From: Lampris incognitus
Taxonomy: Eukaryota; Chordata; Actinopteri; Lampriformes; Lampridae
DNA length: 64,000 nt
NCBI RefSeq assembly: GCF_029633865.1
Contig: NC_079230.1
Span: forward strand, 33,080,650 to 33,144,649
Reading direction: 5' to 3'
The notes under the pieces were generated by a model. The model ran no database searches. It had not been told where the DNA came from and worked only from the letters and a program-made list of their open reading frames with translations. Both the position numbers and the translations under genes were made by a program. Positions within the stretch are counted from its first letter, which is position 1, and every line of letters starts with the position of its first letter. This document shows, one piece after another, positions 55,570 through 64,000 of this stretch.

Positions 55570-56500
55570 ACTTCAGCGTGCCGGACTCGGCGGGGGCCTG
55601 ACTGGGCACTGTCCCCTCCAGCAGTCACTTGGCGCTGGGCAAAATCAGTGCAAGTAGGGATTCGTGTCGGGGCAAAAACAGCGCTATGTGCGTAAGGTTC
55701 AGAGTTGTGATGGAGTATAGTGTCCCGGCCATCACCTGCAGCCGGTTTCTAACTAGCCAACAACCTGGCGTCCTAGCTGAAGCCGTGTTTAACCGCCACT
55801 GGAGTCCAGGTTGTTCACTCCGGCGTCCGTGTCGGGTTTTTCCTCGTCTTCGTGTCCCTTGGCGCCGTGCGCCCCGATGCGCCTGGTTACCTCTGGATAC
55901 GTATGGCTGCCAGCATCACAGCAGCGGAGGGAAGGGTGGTCGAGTGACGTCATAGCGGCGCCTCTGACTCAGGCGGTCTGCCCCGTTCCTCTGTGCACAT
56001 AAATCCGAGCCCTCCTTTCTCCGCACCAGCCTGCTTACCGGGATCCCGAACAGCCACAGAACCCAACAGCTCATCCAGTTTGTCGTGGAAGCCCCGCCCT
56101 CAGCGTTGGGCCAGAACCAGAACAAGGAGAAGAAGGAGTCAGGCGAGCGAGACGTCGCCGCCCGCCGCCCGTGCTTGAGCGGCAGTAATGGCTTGATTTG
56201 TCACGTCAGTGGATTCGCTGCAGCGGAGACCTTCGAGATGCACCGCGGTCATCGCTGCCGCCGAAAGCAGCCGCAGTACACCACCGTCACGCACCCCGGG
56301 CCGGCTCCATCGCGATGCTTTTCAGACGGAGGACGAGGTAAGAACCAAACGGTCTCGTAATCCGAGAGCTAGACCCGAAACCCGGAGGCGAAACGGAACA
56401 AGTCCGGCGAATAAAAAGAGGCGCAGGCAGGCGGCGCGAGGGGATGAAACAAAGGAAGAGCCTGTGTGCTCATGCAGATGGTATTGGCGCGAGCGTGCTC
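55570..56500 (+). promoter_or_regulatory. gal3st4: CpG-rich block, probable gal3st4 promoter and 5' UTR exon (donor after 56,337)
   Basis: CpG density rises sharply between about 55.57 and 56.5 kb (gcgccgtgcgccccgatgcg, cgagacgtcgccgcccgccg, ccccgggccggctccatcgc). A strong donor, acggaggacgag|gtaagaac, has its GT at 56,338-56,339. It is the only strong promoter-like block upstream of the gal3st4 start exon on the same strand, about 4.4 kb away. I infer that it holds the transcription start and a non-coding exon. The link is positional, not proven by the sequence. Confidence 0.5.
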
Positions 56501-58041
56501 GTGCTCAGCAGCCGGGCAGCATGCATTATGTAAGTTATGCGGTCGATACGTGGGAATGCAAGGTCGATCATATTACCCAATGGCTTCTTTGTCTGCTGTA
56601 CAGCAGCAGCCACGGTTTGGAGGGTCCGGGGGTGGTGGCCTCGGGGTAGCAAACTATCCTCGTGCATGAAAGCTCTTGTTCTTCATTCACGCGTGCTACG
56701 GCTTCATCACACGTCCCTTATCTGTATTATGTATTTGGTTCCCGACTCGAGACGCTCGGCTGCTGTTGTGGTGATGGAGCACGACAGCGAGTGCTGAAGA
56801 GGCTGTGGTGGTACAAACCACCGGAGGCGGGTTGTCCTGCAGACCGCGTCCTGTTAAACGTGCTCACTTTCTTATGCATTCGGTCTCAAAGTGCACGCAG
56901 GTGGACCGATACGACCTTATCGCATGCCTTTCCCGCTCTATAAAAACATACCGGCCTCCTGGTTTTGTAAAATCCCTTCTTTTTTCAGTGTCATCTTTGC
57001 AACTCTGCCTTCTGCTGGGAAGCATTCCTTACACAGTGGAAAACCAATCTGGTTAGTCAGGCGTCCATGCCGCTGCACGCATGCAGCCAGCATGCCCATG
57101 CAGCGTACCTGCTGCAGGCATTCCCACCCTGCAGAGAAGTTGTCTTCTCTTACAGCCACACATCGCGTGTGTATCGGCGCAGACTTGCAGACAGAGAAAT
57201 GGTGCAGTCTGTCACACTGTGGGTTTGGCGACTTCCTATATTGAAACCAAATTGGCCGCAGCTCTGACATTTACAGGGGCAGATGCAATATTTTGACATG
57301 TCAGCAAGGCTGCTTCAGAGAGAGGACAGTCTCAGTCTTTGTGCTGCTTTTCGTCTTTGCTTTCATTTTCCCCCCCTTTGTTACAGCACAATTTTCCCCT
57401 ACAAAAGGTAAAACCAGGAATGCCTGCAGAAAACCTTGGATGGGGTGGCCACAGAGCAGCTGGTGATTTCCTTTTTTGGGGGGGGGGTCAAATTGTTAAA
57501 ATTCTGAGCACAATTTTTTAAATACACATACAGCTTATAGTTATACAATTAAGAGGCGGAGACAAGGTAAAGTAATGCAAAAGACGTTTTGGATATAATG
57601 GAACGATAATCTTGTTTAAATTGTGGAGAAGTGAAAATACCGTGCTCAAGCCAACTTTACAGCCTGAATCATTACTGTACGGGGGTTGGAGCAAGTGCAG
57701 CGTGCTACGGCGTAGTAGCTGAATATCCACAAACAAGCGCAGGCCCTATAATTGTGAGGTATTTTGTAAGAATTGCAGGAATGCTGACCTGTGAGGTTAT
57801 CATATCAAGTGTAAACTGTCATGTCACCTGTCCACTAATACGGAATCAGCCTTTATTTTTTTCTTTTTCGAAGTGGGATGGCAATAGGAGTGCAAGGACT
57901 TTTATTGAAGATGGATTTGACCACCTCTGGCCACACCCTAGATCCATCCTTGGATGAAACTACCCTCATTCATAAATCAGTAAATACATGATTACATGAA
58001 TCAGTAACGTGAAGAGGCCACTTTTTGCCACTATGTGTTAG
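56501..58041. other. Putative gal3st4 5' intron, no element recognised
   Basis: Single-copy sequence. A 10-base G run lies at about 57,478-57,488. Short frames here show no protein family. Confidence 0.4.
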
Positions 58042-60157
58042 GTGTGCAGGAGATGGGCGTAGAGAGGCATGAATGTGCAGGAGATGGTCGTAGAGGGGCA
58101 TGAATGTGCAGGAGATGGTCGTAGAGGGGCATGAATGTGCAGGAGATGGTCGTAGAGAGGCATGGATGTGCAGGAGATGGGCGTAGAGAGGCATGAATGT
58201 GCAGGAGATGGGCGTAGAGAGGCATGGATGTGCAGGAGATGGGCGTAGAGAGGCATGGATGTGCAGGAGATGGGCGTAGAGAGGCATGAATGTGCAGGAG
58301 ATGGGCGTAGAGAGGCATGGATGTGCAGGAGATGGGCGTAGAGAGGCATGGATGTGCAGGAGATGGGCGTAGAGGGGCATGGATGTGCAGGAGATGGGCG
58401 TAGAGGGGCATGAATGTGCAGGAGATGGGCATAGAGAGGCATGAATGTGCAGGAGATGGGCATAGAGAGGGGCATGAATGTGCAGGAGATGGTCGTAGAG
58501 AGGCATGAATGTGCAGGAGATGGTCGTAGAGGGGCATGAATGTGCAGGAGATGGTCGTAGAGAGGCATGAATGTGCAGGAGATGGGCGTAGAGAGGCACG
58601 AATGTGTAGAAGATAGGCGTAGAGAGGCATGAATGTGCAGGAGATGGTCGTAGAGAGGCATGGATGTGCAGGAGATGGGCGTAGAGAGGCATGGATGTGC
58701 AGGAGATGGGCGTAGAGTGGAGCATGAATGTGCAGGAGATGGGCATAGAGAGGGGCATGAATGTGCAGGAGATGGGCGTAGAGGGGCATGAATGCGCAGA
58801 GATGGGCGTAGAGAGGGGCATGAATGTGCAGGAGATGGGCATAGAGAGGGGCATGAATGTGCAGGAGATGGGCATAGAGAGGCATGAATGTGCAGGAGAT
58901 GGGCATAGAGAGGGGCATGAATGTGCAGGAGATGGGCGTAGAGGGGCATGAATGTGCAGGAGATGGGCATAGAGAGGCATGAATGTGCAGGAGATGGGCG
59001 TAGAGGGGCATGAATGTGCAGGAGATGGGCGGAGAGAGGGGCATGAATGTGCAGGAGATGGGCATAGAGAGGCATGAATGTGCAGGAGATGGGCATAGAG
59101 AGGCATGAATGTGCAGGAGATGGGCGTAGAGAGGCCTGAATGTGCAGGAGATGGGCGTAGAGAGGGGCATGAATTTGCAGGAGATGGGCGTAGAGAGGCA
59201 CGAATGTGTAGAAGATAGGCGTAGAGAGGCATGAATGTGCAGGAGATGGTCGTAGAGAGGCATGGATGTGCAGGAGATGGTCGTAGAGAGGCATGGATGT
59301 GCAGGAGATGGGCGTAGAGAGGCATGGATGTGCAGGAGATGGGCGTAGAGTGGAGCATGAATGTGCAGGAGATGGGCATAGAGAGGGGCATGAATGTGCA
59401 GGAGATGGGCGTAGAGGGGCATGAATGCGCAGAGATGGGCGTAGAGAGGGGCATGAATGTGCAGGAGATGGGCATAGAGAGGGGCATGAATGTGCAGGAG
59501 ATGGGCATAGAGAGGCATGAATGTGCAGGAGATGGGCATAGAGAGGGGCATGAATGTGCAGGAGATGGGCGTAGAGGGGCATGAATGTGCAGGAGATGGG
59601 CATAGAGAGGCATGAATGTGCAGGAGATGGGCGTAGAGGGGCATGAATGTGCAGGAGATGGGCGGAGAGAGGGGCCTGAATGTGCAGGAGATGGGCATAG
59701 AGAGGCATGAATGTGCAGGAGATGGGCATAGAGAGGCATGGATGTGCAGGAGATGGGCGTAGAGAGGCATGAATGTGCAGGAGATGGGCGTAGAGAGGCA
59801 TGAATGTGCAGGAGATGGGCGTAGAGAGGCATGAATGTGCAGGAGATGGGCGTAGAGAGGCATGAATGTGTAGAAGATGGGCGTAGAGAGGCATGGATGT
59901 GCAGGAGATGGGCGTAGAGAGGCATGGATGTGCAGGAGATGGGCGTAGAGAGGCATGGATGTGCAGGAGATGGGCGTAGAGAGGCACGAATGTGCAGGAG
60001 ATGGGCGGAGAGAGGCATGGATGTGCAGGAGATGGGCGTAGAGAGGGGCATGAATGTGCAGGAGATGGGCGTAGAGGGGCATGGATGTGCAGGAGATGGG
60101 CGTAGAGAGGGGCATGAATGTGCAGGAGATGGGCGTAGAGGGGCATGGATGTGCAGG
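58042..60157. repeat. 31-bp minisatellite, about 67 copies
   Basis: The unit reads gcatgaatgtgcaggagatg then ggcgtagagag. Variants are catgga, ggtcgtag, ggcatag, 33-bp units with gagagggg, and a rare short catgaatgcgcagagatg. A block of about 630 bp is duplicated: 58,691-58,951 and 59,324-59,584 match over the same variants, 633 bp apart. The period is 31 bp, so all three minus-strand frames read as long low-complexity peptides (LLHIHASLRPSPAHSCLSTP). Three overlapping frames of about 700 residues show that none is selected. Confidence 0.95.
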
Positions 60158-60698
60158 TTGGTGACCCTTCAACATGGGTTACTGTAGGCTGTGTGGATGT
60201 GTGAATGATTTTAGCAGGTAAGCCTGTGGGATACTGTAGTCATATGTATTTTATAACTCATTTGAATATGCTACTTGTTCACATCTTTCTCTTCTCGGTC
60301 TGTCACTGCACAGCCTCTTTCTTCTCTTATTCTGTTCATCCCTCCACCTCCATTCCTCTGTTGAGCCATCCTAGCATGTCTCCATTCTACCTCCACCAAC
60401 CACATTTAACCACCCTCTAACAACCCCTACCCGCCTCGCCATCTGTCTGTCCAGTCTGCTTCTATATGGTCCTACTTCTCACCAGCACTCATTCATGCTC
60501 AACCCCCTCCTCCATTCTCTATCCATCCTCCACTTCATTTATGTGTTCATCTCCCTCTCTTCTTCACTGTCTTTCTCCTTGTGTTCCTCCCTATCTCACC
60601 TCATCTTTTCTGCCCCCCTCTGCTTCACTCTCCTTTCCTCTTCTCCCTTCTTCCTCCCACTCTCTCACTCATCAAATTGTCTCCATCTCCCCCTGTAG
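60158..60698. other. Intron end before the gal3st4 start exon
   Basis: Pyrimidine-rich sequence (ctcctccattctctatccat, ctctcttcttcactgtcttt) leads to the acceptor ctccccctgtag at 60,698. No other feature recognised. Confidence 0.5.
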
Positions 60699-60815
60699 GA
60701 GGATGCGGTGGCTGGGTTGTTATCGGCTTGGACCACTCTGGCTGTGGAAAGCCCTTCTGGTGTTCGTGGCCATTGCCTTTGCTGGCCAGTTGCTCGGGGT
60801 CATCTTCAACAAAAG
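60699..60815 (+). CDS. gal3st4: gal3st4 first coding exon (start ATG at 60,703)
   Basis: After a strong acceptor (ctccatctccccctgtag|gagg) the ATG at 60,703 opens 37 codons and two bases. It reads MRWLGCYRLGPLWLWKALLV followed by FVAIAFAGQLLGVIFNK. A short basic cytoplasmic tail is followed by a hydrophobic segment (about residues 11-34). This is the type II signal-anchor of a Golgi sulfotransferase. It resembles the start of human GAL3ST4, which also has a ...FALQLLGG...RR anchor end. The donor is caaaag|gtcaaagg (GT at 60,816), leaving phase 2. The join to the next exon (ag + c) is exact. The 5' exon is probably near 56.3 kb. Confidence 0.85.
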
Positions 60816-60887
60816 GTCAAAGGACACACTCTTACACATATGTGCACATACACTAACTAGCTGGTGTGTGTGTGTGTGTGCATGCAC

Positions 60888-60954
60888 ATTATTATTATTA
60901 TTATTATTATTGTTATTATTATTCATTCATTCATTATCCAAACCGCTTATCCTT

Positions 60955-60999
<45 letters not shown>
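60888..60999. repeat. (ATT)n microsatellites in gal3st4 intron
   Basis: Two (att)n tracts (about 60,888-60,922 and 60,958-60,999) flank attcattcattatccaaacc then gcttatccttactc. That middle matches the reverse of a family 1 SINE tail (ggataagcgg and ggatggatg). Confidence 0.75.
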
Positions 61000-62342
61000 G
61001 GCAAAACTTGTTTGTCTTCAAGCTCTGATTAATTATTAAGTGAAAACTTTACCGAGCAGAAATCTGGACTGGAACTGGTGACTCCAGTCTAAACTGCACT
61101 TATTCCACATATACATGCTTCTCTCTCTCTGTGTCTTTCAGCAGCACGCCTGCGCCGTTACTCCCACATGTCAGACCTTTCTAAGCAAACCCTTAGGTGC
61201 ATGTTTTCTTATTTCAGGTAGCTTAAACATGCGGCCTTGTTTCTCTATTCTTCTTCTATTTTCACAAGAGGGAGGGAGCAAAGCGAGGCAGCGGGCTAGG
61301 GGAAGACTGGTTAGCTAGCTCGTTAGTTAGTTAGCCAGCTCGTTAATTAGTTAGCTAGCTCGTTAGTTAGCAGAAGAAGGAGGCTTGAGGCTTCCAAGGC
61401 TAGCTGTCTGTTCCACACCAATGAATTGAAGAGCTGTAATTCTTACTCCACCTCTAGCGTTCGACTAGGTATTTGCTGGATGCTGGTAGCCTACCCCTGG
61501 GGTAGTTACGACACCCCAGTGCAGAGCTGTACATAATTATTGCTAATTGCACAAACATGTTTGCAATGCGGGCTTGCAGCGTACAAGAGCTCCATGGTGT
61601 TGTAGCTGTTGTATATTATTGATCACTCATCTAACTTTCAGTAAATAAGAACGGAAGGGACTCGGTCTAGCTAGCTGCCTCATACGGTCAGCACTGCGAG
61701 TCCTTGGATCGTCTCAGTGTGCTGCACTTCGTGCCCACATGGGTGCAAGGGAAAAGCCTGTTGTACTGTAACTTTGTGTTCTCTTGCTGCAGCCTTCCTC
61801 TATCATTGATTCACCAGATAGCTCGCATCTCATTTTCTCTGTGGCTGCCCCCTCCCCCCCCCCACCCACACACACGTACATACACAAACTCTCATCCACG
61901 CACACCACGAAGCCCTCCATCCTGTCTGAAAACATCTGGTAGTCATTTTCCTTTTCTTTTCTTCTGCTCTGTCTTTTGTGTGACTCAAGGTTTAGTACAG
62001 AGAGACGTCATGTCAGCTGGCCTGTAATATTCAACAAGCTAAAGCCAGCCGAGACCTTTCGTGCAACAATGACGCTGTACTTACAATTCAGTGTGGTCAC
62101 ATGAGGTGGTCACATGATGCGCACAATCTGGATACCTTTCCCAAAAATGTCATTTGTCCTATTTTCCACAGTTTCAGGTAGTTTGTCAGTGCCTCAAAGT
62201 TATTACCAAGTGCTGTTGTTTAAGTTTCAGCTAGCACATGGTAAACTGGAGCAGGCTATAACATGCCAGCTGGAGTGTCTTTAGACAAGCTTGCTGATCC
62301 AGTACAAGCTAACATGAGTCCTCCTCTCTGTATGTCATCCAG
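61000..62342. other. gal3st4 intron between coding exons
   Basis: Single-copy sequence with a gttagctagctcgttagtta repeat at about 61,311-61,370 and a c-run and (ca)n tract near 61,853-61,876. No embedded gene recognised. It ends at the acceptor tctgtatgtcatccag (AG at 62,341-62,342). Confidence 0.5.
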
Positions 62343-62643
62343 CAGCGTGCAGCCAGCTGCTCGATCCCTCTTCTCCTCCTCCGATGCCCAGGAGCTTTCC
62401 CTGGGCTCCTGCCAGCCCCGCACCCATGTCATGTTCCTGAAGACCCACAAGACCGCCAGCAGCACCGTGCTCAACATGCTCTACCGTTACGGAGAGGAGC
62501 GGGACCTCCACTTTGCCCTGCCCCTGGGCTACCAGCTAGGCTACCCGCTACCCTTCAATGCTCATCGGGTCAAAGGTTATCGAGGACCCAGAGCCGTGGA
62601 GTTCCATATCATGGCAAACCACATGAGATTTAACAAGCCTGAG
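62343..62643 (+). CDS. gal3st4: gal3st4 second coding exon, PAPS-binding sulfotransferase region
   Basis: The exon continues the frame exactly from the donor at 60,815 and runs 100 codons to the donor cctgag|gtgagc (GT at 62,644, phase 0). A variable stem region precedes CQPRTHVMFLKTHKTASSTV, the 5'-phosphosulfate-binding loop that holds the PAPS sulfate donor. Next come LNMLYRYGEERDLHFALPLG, YQLGYPLPFNAHRVKGYRGP and FHIMANHMRFNKPE. The pairs RYG--H-LRFALP, YQ-GYP and RVKGYR match GAL3ST4 better than GAL3ST1, 2 or 3. GAL3ST4 transfers sulfate to the 3-position of galactose on core 1 (Gal-beta1,3-GalNAc) O-glycans in the Golgi. The catalytic remainder lies beyond the window. Confidence 0.9.
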
Positions 62644-62752
62644 GTGAGCTAATGGCAGAGGAAATGTAGTTGTTGTTGTTCTTTTTTGTTTCTTTTTTTG
62701 GTTTGGTTTTTTAAAGCCTGCTTTCCCAAGTCTTGATACTGCATGGCTTTAA

Positions 62753-63751
62753 TGTACATGTACATGAAAGTAGTCAAGGCAAGCTGCAGTGTACATGTAC
62801 ATGAAGGTAGACCAGCTAAGCTGCAGGGTACATGTACATGAAGGTAGACCAGGCAAGCTGCAGGGTACATGTACATGAAGGTAGACCAGCCAAGCTGCAG
62901 TGTACATGTATGTGAAGGTAGACCAGCTAAGCTGCAGGGTACATGTACATGAAGGTAGACCAGCCAAGCTGCAGGGTACATGTACATGAAGGTAGACCAG
63001 CTAGGCTGCAGGGTACATGTACATGAAGGTAGACCAGCCAAGCTGCAGGGTACATGTACATGAAGGTAGACCAGCTAGGCTGCAGGGTACATGTACATGA
63101 AGGTAGACCAGCTAGGCTGCAGGGTACATGTACATGAAGGTAGACCAGCCAAGCTGCAGTGTACATGTATGTGAAGGTAGACCAGCTAAGCTGCAGGGTA
63201 CATGTACATGAAGGTAGACCAGCCAAGCTGCAGGGTACATGTACATGAAGGTAGACCAGCTAGGCTGCAGGGTACATGTACATGAAGGTAGACCAGCCAA
63301 GCTGCAGGGTACATGTACATGAAGGTAGACCAGGGAAGCTGCAGGGTACATGTACATGAAGGTAGACCAGGGAAGCTGCAGGGTACATGTACATGAAGGT
63401 AGACCAGGGAAGCTGCAGGGTACATGTACATGAAGGTAGACCAGGGAAGCTGCAGGGTACATGTACATGAAGGTAGACCAGCTAAGCTGCAGGGTACATG
63501 TACATGAAGGTAGACCAGCTAGGCTGCAGGGTACATGTACATGAAGGTAGACCAGCTAGGCTGCAGGGTACATGTACATGAAGGTAGACCAGCCAAGCTG
63601 CAGGGTACATGTACATGAAGGTAGACCAGGGAAGCTGCAGGGTACATGTACATGAAGGTAGACCAGGGAAGCTGCAGGGTACATGTACATGAAGGTAGAC
63701 CAGCTAGGCTGCAGGGTACATGTACATGAAGGTAGACCAGCTAGGCTGCAG
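62753..63751. repeat. 37-bp minisatellite in gal3st4 intron, about 27 copies
   Basis: The unit reads ggtacatgtacatgaaggta then gaccagctaggctgcag. Variants are gctaagc, gccaagc, ggcaagc and gggaagc, plus tgtacatgtatgtgaag in two units. Each unit contains the perfect palindrome gtacatgtac. The array starts about 110 bp past the exon donor at 62,644. Peptide repeats on the minus strand (AGLPSCTCTLQL) are artefacts. Confidence 0.95.
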
Positions 63752-63847
63752 TGGTAACGCCTATGATTCATGGTTGGTGATGAGTAATGGAAAAAGAGAA
63801 ATGAATCAGTGTAGAAGTAACAAAGAATTAAGAATCAAGATGTAGTC

Positions 63848-64000
63848 TGGGTGGCGTGGCGGTCTGTTCCACTGCCTACCAACATGTGGATCACTGGTTC
63901 GAATCCCCGTGTTCCCTCCGGCTTGGTCGGGCGTCCCTACAGACACAATTGGCTGTGTCTGCGGGTGGGAAGCCGGATGTGGGTATGTGTCCTGGTCGCT
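63848..64000 (+). mobile_element. Family 2 tRNA-derived SINE, cut by window end
   Basis: Starts gtctgggtggcgtggcggtc, with B-box-like ggttcgaatcccc at about 63,896. It continues with tgttccctccggcttggtcg, ggcgtccctacagacacaat, tggctgtgtctgcgggtggg and gccggatgtgggtatgtgtc. It matches the minus-strand copy at 52.8 kb block by block. Confidence 0.85.

Noticed and set aside
57970..60175. Three overlapping minus-strand frames of about 700 residues
   Set aside because: All three frames of the 31-bp array are open and encode the same kind of low-complexity peptide, so none is favoured.

Overview
This 64 kb window looks like nuclear DNA of a ray-finned (teleost) fish. The evidence is a partial vertebrate gal3st4 gene with spliced exons, two families of tRNA-derived SINEs, fish-type LINEs (L1-Tx1-like, RTE-like and others), Ty3/Gypsy elements and a hAT relic. 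There are no bacterial-style operons. Most long open frames are by-products of tandem repeats, not genes.

The dominant feature is an unusual density of tandem repeats. I count about 20 separate minisatellite or long microsatellite arrays, with units of 36, 38, 14, 21, 53, 24, 24, 4, 15, 21, 24, (TG/TATG), 38, 15, 3, 19, 15, 10, 61, 31 and 37 bp. By my hand tally they cover about 29 kb, roughly 45% of the window. Several carry higher-order repeats, and at least three seem to have grown out of the tail or body of a transposon.

Layout. 1-5.6 kb: 36-bp, 38-bp and 14-bp arrays. 5.6-6.35 kb: a CpG-rich promoter-like block ending in a good splice donor, with its own 21-bp array. 6.4-11.2 kb: 53-bp and two 24-bp arrays. 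11.4-19 kb: SINEs, a 1-kb GATG/GATA array, abutting 15-bp and 21-bp arrays, and a SINE with an internal 24-bp VNTR. 20.2-22 kb: a TG/TATG array. 22.4-22.9 kb: a large inverted repeat. 23.3-27.6 kb: a 38-bp array containing a solo LTR. 27.6-31.6 kb: SINEs and a hAT transposase relic split by a LINE. 32.1-33.3 kb: a 15-bp array followed by two candidate coding exons of an unrecognised gene. 33.5-35.7 kb: RTE-like LINE copies. 35.9-44.4 kb: 19-, 15-, 10- and 61-bp arrays. 45.0-54.5 kb: a nest of retroelements, including a decayed Gypsy element with a foldback transposon inside it, a reverse-oriented Gypsy 5' part carrying two SINEs, and an L1-Tx1-like relic. 55.5-56.5 kb: a second CpG-rich promoter-like block. 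58-60.2 kb: a 31-bp array. 60.7-62.65 kb: the first two coding exons of gal3st4. 62.75-63.75 kb: a 37-bp array in the next intron. The window ends inside a SINE.

Only gal3st4 is identified with confidence. A second gene on the + strand (CpG block near 6 kb, exons near 33 kb) is suggested by splice signals but not identified. No operon, CRISPR array, rRNA or functional tRNA gene was seen.
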